64,000 nt of DNA from Agrocybe praecox (taxonomy: Eukaryota > Basidiomycota > Agaricomycetes > Agaricales > Agrocybaceae), in NCBI GenBank assembly GCA_964017145.1, contig OZ024852.1, positions 3,163,945-3,227,944 of the forward strand, written 5' to 3'. Positions within the stretch are counted from its first letter, which is position 1. Every line of letters begins with the position of its first letter. The translations under genes and the position numbers were made by a program. Shown here in pieces: positions 36,891 through 48,100 of this stretch. The notes beneath the pieces were generated by a model. The model was given only the letters and a program-made list of their open reading frames with translations, had not been told where the DNA came from and made no database searches.

Positions 36891-38028
36891 ATCGAAAATA
36901 GTAGAAAAAAAAGAGATTCTTGAGTATATTTGGTTCGCTGAAGAACTGAGGATAGAATGTCAAGTCCCCAACCTTTATATACCTTTCCGGACCATCCAGG
37001 GTCATTCGTCGGTGCGTGAAGTGACCGTCGAACATTCTGTGAGTTTCCTTACTCGCAAAAATATAATGCATTCCGAATAAGACTCAATCAGAATAATTGA
37101 ACAATGCGAACAAGTTATACCCGTTAAAGTATGGAATCGTTCACGCGACCGAGGAAGAAGTGCGCATCAGAATTCACTTGTCCAATTAATCATAGTGTTT
37201 ACGTATTTTAATTCTATTTTGGAGCTGATTGAATGACGTCCGACATAGGTTAGACACACATTTAACGGTTAAGCCTTAGCTTGAATACTCATCATACAAA
37301 CGTTCAAGTCGTTGAACCCAGAATATCAGGTGATAATGACAGTTCGGCACCCAGAGAAGACTCGAGGATACGAGAAACTTACAAGGGAACTTACCTGGAG
37401 TGAGTTGGTTCCATTAGTAACACCTCCCCATCCTTTCGCCGCAACTAAAATAGTTGTTTAAGAGATACGTGTCCCTACGCCCTTCAACTCATTTTAAGAG
37501 AGTGTGTAAAACCCAGATAAGTATCGGGAAAGCTACTTTGTGTCGTGGATCCTTGTCAACACGTCCCAGTGAAGCTTTCATTTCAGGTGATTTCAATCTC
37601 TGTAATTCGCCTCCGACGAGTCGCTTTGCTAAGATCCGGATCCGACCTTGGGTCACACGGTCATTTCCTTATTATTAACGCGCTATCCTCAGTTGAATTG
37701 ATACTGTGAGTTGAAACCCTTGTAAATTTGAACTTTTGACCTTTTTTCTGCAAAATCATAATGAAGCCCCTATAACCGATCTAATCAATTCGTCCGGCAC
37801 ACGGCACACGGCAGGTGGATCGAATTCGGTCGTTTGTCCCACGTCACAAACCAAATGGGTGTCGGTGAAAGATTAACAAAATTTGGTGCCCCCCATGGCA
37901 GATCACGACCATGGACGGTAGTATGGACAGCATTCTTCAGAAACCACATTTTTAACTTTTAAACACTGGCAAGTGTGAGAACACGGCAAATTGCGATGTC
38001 GAGTATCCATCAATCAGGAGCCCACGTA

Positions 38029-38576
38029 CAGTCGAACCTGTCTTATCCCATAGCTCTCGGTGGACTTCAAAAGCTATGGGTTTGTGGAGGTTATGGGATA
38101 AGAGAGAGAGTTAAGAATAACTGCCAAAAATCGACCAAATTTATCAATTTTCTGCTAATTCTGCAGAGTTTGAATACCAAGAACTCCTTTTCTACATCCC
38201 TCGAGCACATCTAAGTACATTCCTGTAGTCTTCAGGCCACTCAAAAATCCATTTGATGATAGTGTTTGGGGATTTTGGGTAATTAATAATCAGGTCTACG
38301 CCAATAACGTCAGTCGTGAAGTTGAATAACCCCGAATTGACTGTTTTTCGCTTCAAATATCATTTCAGGGTTGATCGATATTATGTTGAACGGCTGTTGT
38401 GCTCAAAAAATCACACAACTTTCCCTAAAAAGGAAGTTTTACCTATGGGATTTTTTCCGAAAGACCTATGGGTTAAGGGTAGAAATTCCCCGCCCACCAA
38501 ATCGACGGATGCAAAAAACTATGGGTTACTGGAGGTTATGGGTTTATACAGGTATGGGATAAGACAGGTTCGACTG
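38029..38576. mobile_element. pogo-type MITE, 548 bp
   Basis: Perfect 24-bp inverted ends, starting CAGTCGAACCTGTCTTATCC, flanked by TA on both sides (38027-38028 and 38577-38578). Internal copies of CTATGGGTT recur near both ends. It has no coding capacity. The first 13 bases differ by one position from the termini of the 15678-16457 element, which could have been its source of transposase. Confidence 0.88.
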
Positions 38577-39024
38577 TATTGCCTTATCTAATATCTTCGC
38601 AGCATTTGGGTCGACGGCCATTCCATCTTCCCTATCTGGATCGGGTTTGTCGATACACCTCCCTGCGCGACGGGAATAGCGAGGTAAGTCGGAGATGGTA
38701 CCAAGGTTTGACGTGATTTCGCATCGTACATGTCATAAACTCGAGCGGCGCAACCGTGTAGGCGGAACTTGTACGTGTTCGGCTCATCAATGTTAGTTCT
38801 TTCAAAGCTTTCGAAATCATGCCGGTCAGTTCATTGGCAGATTTATTCATACCTACAAATCCCGTGTTTTCTTTATCCGTAGACTTCCAAATCACAAGAC
38901 TAACAACAGAACATATTTATATTTCCATTCACTTTTTTAATTTTAATATTTTGTACCACGTCTTGATGACCATAATATACACCGATAGCTCAAGTCACAA
39001 GTTGCGTAAGAATTAACACAATGT

Positions 39025-39706
39025 TTAAGCCCTAAGCGCGACGCAGAGAACCTGAACAAGTCACATTAGTGTCTGCTTCCTCGAAAGCTTAGTCTAGTCA
39101 TTGAAATTCTTACCTCGCCAATTGCAAGGTTGGTGCATGCAGCGTTAACGTTAGGGTTGTTTGCAAGAAGGTCGCCAACACTGATTCCAGCTCCAGCCGC
39201 AATGCTGAGGCAAATCTCACCACTCTGCACGACGTGGATGTTCGTGCAATCTTGTCCTTGAAGCTCAAGGCAGAGGAACTACGAGTCACGTAGAGTCATT
39301 AATATTCTGGACAACTGTGCAGAGAACGGCTGCTTATTACCTGACCAACAGACAGGTTAGTACAGTCTGCGTTGATTATGGTATTGGGGCTCGTGAGTTG
39401 GAAGCTGGTAAAATTGGAGGAGACGACAAAATAGTCAGAATAATGTGTAGTGCACGTTAGTACGCAAATTTTTCATCAGCTCACCTTGATGCACGTTACT
39501 GAGCGCAGATGCTGTTGCAAGTATCTCCTCCCTTGACCACGTAGAAGCGGTCACACTGAGGAGGCGGGGTTGTAGCTCCCAATGCGAGCGATGCAACTAG
39601 ATAAAAATGGATCTGGCTATTAGTACACATATTATGAGATGAGAAGAGTAGACTCACACGCTGTAGCGACAAGAGAGCTGAGCTTGAAGAATTTGGCGGA
39701 GAACAT
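39025..39706 (-). CDS. LysM gene B3, with an in-frame stop unless an alternative donor is used
   Basis: Exons follow the B2 pattern: ATG at 39706, signal peptide, LysM 1 (Phe-Tyr-Val-Val-Lys-Gly-Gly-Asp-Thr-Cys), LysM 2 (His-Val-Val-Gln-Ser-Gly-Glu-Ile-Cys) and terminal Val-Leu-Cys-Val-Ala exon ending at 39025. At the end of exon 2 (about 39519-39521) a codon that is Gln in B1 and B2 reads TAA. The same change creates GTAACG, which as a donor would remove the stop, keep phase 2 and delete only about five residues. So this may be a working gene with a shifted splice site or a fresh pseudogene. The first intron's donor is also ambiguous (GTGTGAG or GTGAGTC). Confidence 0.6.
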
Positions 39707-39829
39707 TGTCGAAAGTAGGTTAAAAACGAATAAGTGGTACTGAGAATAAGTTTCGCAAAACGTTTGTGTTGAAGGGATCTGGAAACTAAGGATACCAAAA
39801 TCATCGCTTATATACTATCTCAGTTTACG

Positions 39830-40226
39830 ATAATTCATGTTGGATGGCTTGCGGTCCAACGATTCTGAGAATCGGTAAGTAGGGGTTTCTCTATCTTTGT
39901 TTCTCGCATACGTGTAAGATACGCAGTATGGCGGTCAAAGTGGGTAAAAATTAAAAGCGACCAAAACTTGGACTTTTTACCATTTGCGACCCAAATTAGG
40001 CCCTTGTTCGTATGCTCAGTTCGGATCAAAAAATATAGTCGCTTTTTAAGTTTTTGTCTCAAACTTCAACGAAATGAGCCACATTTTTTTAGGTGTGCCT
40101 ACAACTTGACTTAGGTTGCGGGGAATCTCACTTATATGTCAGTACAAAAATATATATGAGCCAAAATATTATATGATGCGACACTAAGTACATGGATAAT
40201 GTGCGACAGAAACTTGAGGTGCGACC
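39830..40226. other. Intergenic upstream of B3
   Basis: AT-rich, no gene recognised. Confidence 0.45.
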
Positions 40227-40530
40227 TATGGCTGTCCATCCGCCGAAAAAATGTTTTCGTGTATATATACTATACAATCTGTAAATAATATATGTATCCG
40301 AGTATTTACATAAGTTACCTTAGTTATCCAACATATATATGCCAATTATCCAATATAGAAGTTGATATATACAACATACAAGTTGGAAAATCCAACATAA
40401 AAATTAGAATATCTAATATAGAAGTTGGGATACCCAACATACAAGTTGGAAAATCCAACATAAAAATCAGAAAATCCAACATACAAGTCGGAATATCCAA
40501 CATATATGTCAGATTGTCCAAACTTATATG
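40227..40530 (+). mobile_element. Truncated second copy of the 24-bp-repeat TIR element
   Basis: Starts TATGGCTGTCCATCCGCCGA and continues through the same AT-rich segment and about eight 24-bp units (CCAACATACAAGTTGGAAAA type). It then stops without the right-hand inverted end. Unit sequences differ from those at 9606-9945, so the array turns over between copies. Confidence 0.75.
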
Positions 40531-40699
40531 TGTGATTGCGTCCATCATATATTGTTCAACTCGACTGAAGATGCCGTGCATGCCGAAAGGCTTTGATTGC
40601 CAGTTTGATCCTTTTTACAGCGTGTATCGGCATGTAGAGTTAAAATCGGCTCAATGCCGCGCTTATGCCACTATCTATACAACACGCATCATTTCGGAT

Positions 40700-40899
40700 N
40701 NNNNNNNNNNNNNNNNNNNNNNNNNNNNNNNNNNNNNNNNNNNNNNNNNNNNNNNNNNNNNNNNNNNNNNNNNNNNNNNNNNNNNNNNNNNNNNNNNNNN
40801 NNNNNNNNNNNNNNNNNNNNNNNNNNNNNNNNNNNNNNNNNNNNNNNNNNNNNNNNNNNNNNNNNNNNNNNNNNNNNNNNNNNNNNNNNNNNNNNNNNN
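40700..40899. other. Assembly gap, exactly 200 N
   Basis: A run of N. The round length suggests a placeholder, so the true distance is unknown. Sequence just right of it is the end of a helicase fragment. Confidence 0.98.
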
Positions 40900-40919
40900 A
40901 TGTAATTCCCATTCCCACA

Positions 40920-41505
40920 ATTATTTACACCAATCCCAGATTCTCACAAGTATTCTGTATACCAAACCCACAGCCATATGAATAGGTTGAGGCCAACTCC
41001 ACCCACATGCGGAAAAATGAGGACACACATCTTAGGATCAGTGGTAAATTGGTGAATAACTTTCGTGTGTTTCTGATAATGGTCGGTGCCTGATATGTGA
41101 AGAGCAGAAATGCCATACAATTTCAGCATCTAAGTTTCATAAATGATAAGTCACATAAACGCAAGAGAAGCAACAAACAAACATACCTTCAGAAGGATTG
41201 GAAAGAGAAAAATGAAATCCTGATATATAACAACCTTCTTGGACGGTATTGCACCATTTAACAATGGCAGGATAGGTGAAAAGACAGGCATGCCATCAAC
41301 AAATTTTATGGGAGGTGCCCTATCTGAGCTAATGATGTATTTGAAGATTTGTGCAGTGACATCCATTTTCGTAGACTTGATGGGTTCCCATTGCTGAAGG
41401 TTGTTGAATTCTGGAATTTCTAAGTCCTTGGACTTTTTCTTTTTTTTCAAATCCTTGGATTGTTGTTTCCAAGAAAATGAGGTTAGGTCAGAATGGTCCA
41501 TAGCA
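40920..41505 (-). pseudogene. SNF2/helicase-C fragment
   Basis: Two open pieces separated by a short intron-like stretch read, on the minus strand, Val-Val-Ile-Tyr-Gln-Asp-Phe, then Leu-Tyr-Gly-Ile, then Gly-Gly-Val-Gly-Leu-Asn-Leu. That order (the start of the second RecA lobe, then a motif V-like G-x-G-L-N) is characteristic of SNF2-family helicases. The ATPase lobe upstream and motif VI are absent; a stop follows soon after motif V and the gap cuts off the rest. It is best seen as a fragment, possibly of a dispersed repetitive helicase gene. Confidence 0.5.
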
Positions 41506-42400
41506 AGTTCGCTTCAACAGTAGAGTATTTTGAAAAGGTTTCTTTTCTTGTAATCAGGCCCAACCCAGGCACCCTGTTCACTGTCCTAAGATAGTTGTGA
41601 CTGTTAAGATATGATAACCAGCTGCAGTATTGTGGGCTTACTTTTTGCCATTCATTAAAATTCTTGCCAGCTCTGGGTGAGAAGTCTCAGATGATTGCAA
41701 TAGGCATATCTTCAGAAAGATGGGCATAGTTTATCAATCACTTATTGGTGAGAGTATGTTAGGAGAATCAACTACTCACCAAAGGACAATCAGAATTGGT
41801 TTTAACTCCCTTGGATTTAACACAGAGAATAGAGAAATATGCTAATGGTCCAGAAAATCAATTACAGATTAGTGCATTATGCAAATAAAAGGCCTTACTT
41901 GTCATAATAGACTGGTCAGAAAAAATGCTATTTTTAGCAAAAATAAAGATGGTGGTGGTTTCAGTTCAAGAAAGGGTGCTGCAGATTACAAAGCAATCCT
42001 GTTTTAAATATAGTAGATGACATCAGAATTACATAATCAACTGAGGGTTTGATTCGAAAATAAACCACTAAAATCTTTGCATTTTGGTGTATCAATACAA
42101 TAAATATATGCACATATATTATGTGGAGGAGCACAGTATTAAGCAAAGAATATAGAGAGCAGAAGAGAAGGGCATTCCCGACTTGGTCGACAGTAACACT
42201 ACACAAAAAAATAAAAACGCATGAAACTCGAGGATATTCCCACCGAAACACGTTTGACAAGAAATCTGATTAAAAATCCACAATGCGGAGCGTGCTTGGA
42301 GTTGAAAGGGTATAGACACGAGAATTTAAGAACAGAACACAAATAGAAAAATACTCGAGACAGAAAAAATAGAAACAGAGAAAAGACGTACGCGACCATG
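41506..42400. other. No gene seen
   Basis: AT-rich sequence upstream of the helicase fragment. Exons of the missing ATPase lobe were looked for on the minus strand and not found. Confidence 0.45.
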
Positions 42401-42599
42401 CAAGCGAGCAAACTTCTGTCATCGAGAAATTCAAAGGCCAGACGGACACACCATTGTGGTACCTTCCAAAAACTCCCAAATGTAATCCCATCCCCATCCG
42501 CGCCCGGTCCTGGTGCTAGTGCTAAATCTTTAACGCACCCATATCAAAGTTCAACGACTCCTCGACATGCTGCTCTCACCCAGGGGGATCAGCACTATG

Positions 42600-43500
42600 C
42601 CAGTTACTCGCGTGCTGGTACGTCGTATTGGCATCAACCCCATGCACCACCATCAACCTCGGCTGCAGATATGGGCATGCCTACGTGCAGGTCCTGCTGC
42701 TGCTGACAATGCAGATCGTATAGCGATCCGAAAGGCGACGGGTAGGAATCCACACCTCCGTTATCAAGACCCCCACGCTACTGTTATTGCTGCTGTTCGT
42801 CTCGGTGGCGGCGCGGCCACGGATTTCCCACCGAGAAGAAGCATCAAGAGAACCACGAGTGCCTACAAACTTCTGCTGATGTTGGGTGTACTGCACATAC
42901 GTGGTCATATCGTACGTTGAATTCGGCTCCACGCCGCTACTGAAGGACAAGGGTGTCACAGACATCGTGGAAAGAGGAAGGCGCAGGGCATTCGTTGCTG
43001 ATGATATTCGTATTGGACGAAGGGCTACGCCGACGAGAGCTGTATTGGTGCCCGAGAGCGAGTGCGAATGTAAGTGTGAATGTGAATGTGAATATGAGGG
43101 CGAATGGCGCGGAAGCTGAAACCGAGGATGAATGACTAAACGGTGTCGCAGGATCGACAAATCCAGATCCGCACCCGCAACAGCCGACACAGATTACAAC
43201 GACAACTGCAGTCCCTTCTCGTCCAGCGCAGAACCTGCTGCTGCTGATAACGCAGGCCATACGATGATAGGTAGGAGTCCACACCGATGTTATCACCAGG
43301 GCCCACGTCACTTATATTGTTCCGGGGGCGTACACGGGATTTTCAGAGCCAGAAGCAGCACCACGAGAATCGTACATGACTAGGAGGTCCCTGTCAACGG
43401 TCATCGGGCGGCTTCTCCTGCTCGGCGAACTGCATAAAAGTGGCCATATCGTACGTCGCCATGTACGTCGCCATGTACGTTTCGGCGCACGTCCTTTGAT
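42600..43500 (-). repeat. Diverged tandem duplication of a coding-like segment, about 540-bp period
   Basis: 42680-42950 and 43225-43490 are related: both contain CCTGCTGCTGCTGA(C/T)AA, a TAGGA(A/G)TCCACACC block and a minus-strand Thr-Tyr-Asp-Met-(Thr/Ala)-Thr segment. Neither copy forms a clean gene; stops and frame changes are frequent. Origin unknown. Confidence 0.45.
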
Positions 43501-43679
43501 AAGGTGGAAGAGGAGGCGTATAGGAGATGATGATGACATCATCCTCCTTCTCGCATAGGACCTAATCGACGCGTCAGACCTGCTTGGTGTGTTGAGACTC
43601 GAATGAGGGTCGCTCCAAAAAACGACAGGTAGATCGTCGGTGACTCTTCCCCATCATCCATCAAACCCACTCTTATTAT

Positions 43680-45560
43680 TAGTTTCACCCAAGCTTCATC
43701 CTATTCGCATCAGCCGTATCAACTCCTCCAACCCCACCACCTCTTGACACCGGATCCTGCCCTGCTTTCTCCTGCTGATGTGATTTTGCCTGCTTCGTCT
43801 ACGCCTACGCTGACATCTGCGTCTGCCTATGTGTCTACGGGAGGAGGGGTTGGGCTCGGGGATGGGCTCGGATGGGGGAGCCAGTAGGCATGCTCAGGCT
43901 TGTCGAGTGTGTTGATATGGGTCTTGGAGTCGCTGGTGATTCTTCTGCTGGTGCTAGCTCTTCGTCAAATTCAAATTCAAATACGACGAACGTAGGAGCG
44001 GCAGCAGCGAATACGACGATCCTTGGACCTTCACTTTAACCAACGCTGCACCCGAGACGGATATCCAAGTCGATGAATACGTCGTCTAGTACGTTGCCGG
44101 CTTCTTCATTTGTGAGCGTGAGAGTGTCAGCCTCCTTCTCATCCTCCTATACTTTTTTCTTCACATCCTCCTTCCATTCCCTCCTCATCCTTTCCACCAG
44201 AACCTGGGCCTGGATCCTCCTCCATGTCAACTTCCAAATCAGAATCCGGACCCAAACACTCCAATAATCCAGAGGCCGATCACGCCCACAGTCACCGTCG
44301 GGAATGGAATGCCGCAAGAGGAGGGAACTGGAGTCGCACAGGGCAAGAGAAGGGCAAGAAAACAAAGACCAGGAGTAAATCCTGGTTGTCGTTGAGTTTG
44401 GGGCATGGTTCGCCTCTGGTTCAGGTGCCGGTCCTTTGTATCCCTCGTCGACATCGGCTTCGGATTCAGGTGTGGGCTCGGATGCGTCTGGCGCGTTTCA
44501 AAGTTGTAGACCAACGTCAACGAACGCGAAAGAGAAGTACAAGTCCAAAAGACCCTCTACCGCCGGCGTTACGAGCACGAGTACTGCATAGGCGCAGGTA
44601 CATGCGAGGATCACTCCGGACCGGAGGGTACGACTTTATGCTCTCGCAATGCGATGCCATCCTGTTCGAAGGAAGGCAAGTCGACGTCTTCGCTTGGTGG
44701 GAACCCTCCACCAACACTAAGAGATCAGTTAACGTTGACGGTCGCGAATTGGATATCTGTTGTCATCGTAAGTTTGCAGTCCTCAATTGTATTTGATGTT
44801 TGCTTACCTTCTCTGACCCCAGGCTTTACCATCCGAGCGTCTTATTCAACCTCACGGAGTTTCTAGATCCATATGGTAAGATTCCATGCACGATGATCCG
44901 TAGCATATCCCTTGCTCGGACTATCACTGATACGTCGAACAGGATAATCAGCGAGCGAGCCAACAACATTGGATAGCACAAAACACGTACCACAGGACGC
45001 AGCACAGCAGCGTGGGGTCGACATGTACCTGCGAGGATGAGGACCACGGTGACCGGCAACTGCAAAATCGTATCGAAACTGTAAGCTTCCTCTCGTTGTC
45101 AAGAATAAATTCCTGCTCACCATCACGCCCAGCCCGCTGCATCGAGTACCAGCATGTGTCCACGAAGATGGAGGGAAACCTATCCGGTGCCTGTTTCGTG
45201 TTAGTATCTAGCTCCGACGAGAGGAATTTGAGAAAACGTACGAGCGTGGCCGACGATGGATGCGAATTCGAAAAATCTCGGGATGGCTGCCTTCGAGAGC
45301 ATGCTGGTAAGCTTCGTATCTTGGCGAAATCCACCCTCCACTCGCCCCCACTCCCAGCCCGTTGTATCGACTACCAGTGTCTAGCGTGCATGTTTGTGTG
45401 TCGAAGGAGACGCAGGCAAACTATACGCGATGTCCTGTCGTGCCCGTATCGAGCTGCGACGGGAGACATTAGAGACGATCTAAAGCCAACGAAACCGTGC
45501 ACTTACAAGTGAGGACCGACGATTGCAACCGGCGTGCAGAACGAGTAAGAATGGCGAGGT
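43680..45560 (+). pseudogene. Mosaic of decayed coding fragments
   Basis: 43780-43890 and 44560-44720 match pieces at 58320-58400 and 58550-58690, including a Gln-Val-His-Ala-Arg segment and an Arg-Leu-Arg-Leu-Val-Gly-Thr segment. They therefore share one ancestor. 45060-45150 and 45305-45385 look like a tandemly repeated intron-exon border (GTAAGCTTC ... CCAGCCCG ... TCGA). No gene model holds together and no family is recognised. Confidence 0.4.
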
Positions 45561-45599
45561 TGCACTGCGGGCAGGGCATAAATTTGTGAGTTTTTGATC

Positions 45600-46020
45600 T
45601 TTATTTGAAACCTAGACATTACTCACCTTTGTGCTAATCGCAATCAGGACGAGCTCATCACTGAGCAGAACGTCAACGAGCAAAATTCGAAGGAAATAGA
45701 AAGGTAGGAACAACGAGCGACTAAATATAAGTCGGTCGTCAATAGAATTTCAACACGAGAACCACGTGACAATGTCATCCGGGCCGTCAACAACGAGCGT
45801 GCATATGGGAGAACACAGCGAGAGGATGGCAAGAAAGTGTAAGGAAGAGACAACCCAGCTCAAGGAGACGAGCTGACGAAGTTTCTAGGTAATTTTTTGG
45901 CTCCTTATATATGTACGAACAGTACTTACCTCAGAATGGGTCGGACTCAATCGAACCCTATTCGTGCTAAACGAACTTGAAGTTTACGAAATTCGACATT
46001 TCGGACTCCTCCTTCTCATT
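45600..46020 (-). repeat. Left arm of a 3.1-kb-spaced inverted repeat
   Basis: Read on the minus strand it matches 49140-49520: shared GTCCGAAATGTCGAATTTCG, a TATATAAG promoter-like box, a TTGAGCTG(A/G)GTTGTCTCTTC block and CATCCTCTCGCTG or a close variant. A third copy begins at about 63900 and runs off the right edge. Confidence 0.75.
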
Positions 46021-46595
46021 AGTTTGGACATTTCTTGGTGCGTTCATAGCGTATTATGTATTTTGTAATTAAAAATGCACAATACGCGAATTTTAATCGT
46101 ACTGATGCTGTACGCTTTGCAAATCTCGCGGGCGCTTATTTCGATCACTCAATATTCATTACAACTTCAACCTTCGTATCTATCTTATCTTTTGATATAT
46201 TATTTTTGAAACGTACCTATTGGAGTCTATTTCAAATTCAATCAGCTCCAAAATCAGAATCAAAATGTATAGGAATACATAAATGCTGGGATTAATGGGC
46301 CAAGTGAATTCTGATGAGCCCTTCTTCGTCGGTTGCGCGAACGATTGCATTCTTTAACGGGTATAACTTCCTCTCATTCTTCAATTATTTGGATTGTATC
46401 TTATTCCGAACACATTGTATTTCTGCGAGTAAGGAAACCCACAGAATGTTTGACGGTTCACTTCACGCACCGATGAATGACCCTGGATGGTCCGGAAAGG
46501 CATACAAAGGGTCGGGACTCGCCATTCCATCCTCGGTTCTTCAGCGAACCAAGTATCCCCAACAATCTCCTGTTCTCTTTTCTACCATTTTAGAT

Positions 46596-47110
46596 AAGCT
46601 TGACGCCAAACTTGCTCTGGTTGCAGCTATGACAGGTAGTGAACAATTTGAGGAGTGTCTCAGAGGCAATATTCAATGGAGCAGGGAGATACGTGGTTCT
46701 TGATAGCAGCTACCAACAAGGTCCCCACGTACGCACATTTACTGTGTATATGTAGTCGTTTCGGATTCTGACAATTGCCCGTTACTAGTAACCAGATAAC
46801 TGTTTTGAACCCAGGTATTGACGACTGCAAAACTCTCGTTCCGAGCCAGGTAACGATATGTTCTGAGCATACGTTGATCAATAATACAATACTCATTGTA
46901 ACTGGGTTTTCATATCCACATGTCAGGTACTGTCTCAACGACGCTAAACATGACTGCCAACACGTACGCACTGTGGTATCCGGCTATACTTGTAACAAGA
47001 CCGCATCACAGGCTGCCATTACGGTGCTGATTTCATCTTTCGTCTTTACAGTGTGTGCAGACATCTCATTGCACGTTTGTGAGACTCTCTGTGTGGACAG
47101 GGTGACTTAA
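46596..47110 (+). pseudogene. LysM gene A3, decayed
   Basis: Matches A1 from the signal-peptide exon to the terminal Val-Asp-x-x-Thr codons. The start ATG has become AAG, the intron 1/exon 2 border and about half of the first LysM module are deleted (near 46665-46690), and the second LysM is shortened after Ala-Ile-Thr-Val. Upstream 46200-46590 and downstream to about 47460 also match the cassette, so the whole segment was copied. No functional product is expected. Confidence 0.8.
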
Positions 47111-47460
47111 GTACGATATCGACTCGCCTTGATTTTTTTTGGTTCAGTTTAATCACATTACCCAGGACGGCTAGTGAGAAGGATGCTTCAATTCTACGAT
47201 AAATTGACATGACAATATGAAACCCTTTTGAAATTCTCCATGAAAACAAGTAGACCCTTCCAACGCGAAGAGCACAAAATGAATGAGTGCCTTGGTATAT
47301 TTTTACTTTCTTCAGTTAAAAATATCTTTATTTGCGCCATTGATCTCACAGGCCAGCCTGAGGCGAACGGAACGTCTGAATTTCTATTTTTGGATCTCAA
47401 GGCATGCGGATGATTGTCCTTCAGACCATTTTCGTGACTTTCTAACGGCACTCTAACATG

Positions 47461-48100
47461 CCAGTGACGTGTTGGCCAGGTAATTAACTCGTTCGTATCA
47501 ATCTATCAGAGCAAGCGTTCTCGTATAACGTCCTAAAGGTTGTGATAAAATGTGGTGTAAAGCTATGTTCGATTCGTTTTTCTGATTTTTATTTATTTTC
47601 ATCGATCAGCTCGTAGAAGTGTAGATAGGTATTTATACTCAAATTTAAGCTTTTGATAAATTGGATTTAAAATGCGTATACCTATGTTCAAAATTTGACA
47701 CAGGAATACGGAGAATCGGACGAGCAATTTACGAATTACTCCCCACTTTCCTCCTCCTAACCCTCCAATTTACCCAAATTCTACGGAAAAAGGCGTTTCT
47801 ATTAATCGCTAGTATGGCGTACCCTTGTGATATACTCGGCTATAGGTAAATCTATCTGTTACGATGATTCTTTAGTGAGACAGGTGAGTGAATTTACTAT
47901 TGTATGCTAATCTTTTTCTTTTTTGGCGCTCACACTTGGTTATAGAAATAAATTCGGTTCATTTTCGAATTAAATTGAGCGTGAGGCTGCGTTGAGTGAT
48001 AAAATATGAGACTGGGTGCAGATATTGATAGATACTGTATTGAAAATATTATATTTGGATTTGGGATGCACATGGATTGTGCTCACTTGTGTAGAAAAAA
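47461..48100. other. Intergenic, no gene seen
   Basis: AT-rich sequence between the end of LysM cassette homology and the TIR element. Confidence 0.45.

Larger units (their letters stand above)
34980..37880 (-). repeat. LysM cassette, copy 2 (inverted relative to 16640-19580)
   Basis: Contains B2, the spacer, A2 and their promoters in the opposite orientation. Homology continues upstream of A2 into 37440-37860, which matches the complement of 16640-17040 (shared CACAAAG(C/T)AGCTTTCCC-type and CCCAGATAAGTAT blocks). Confidence 0.85.
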
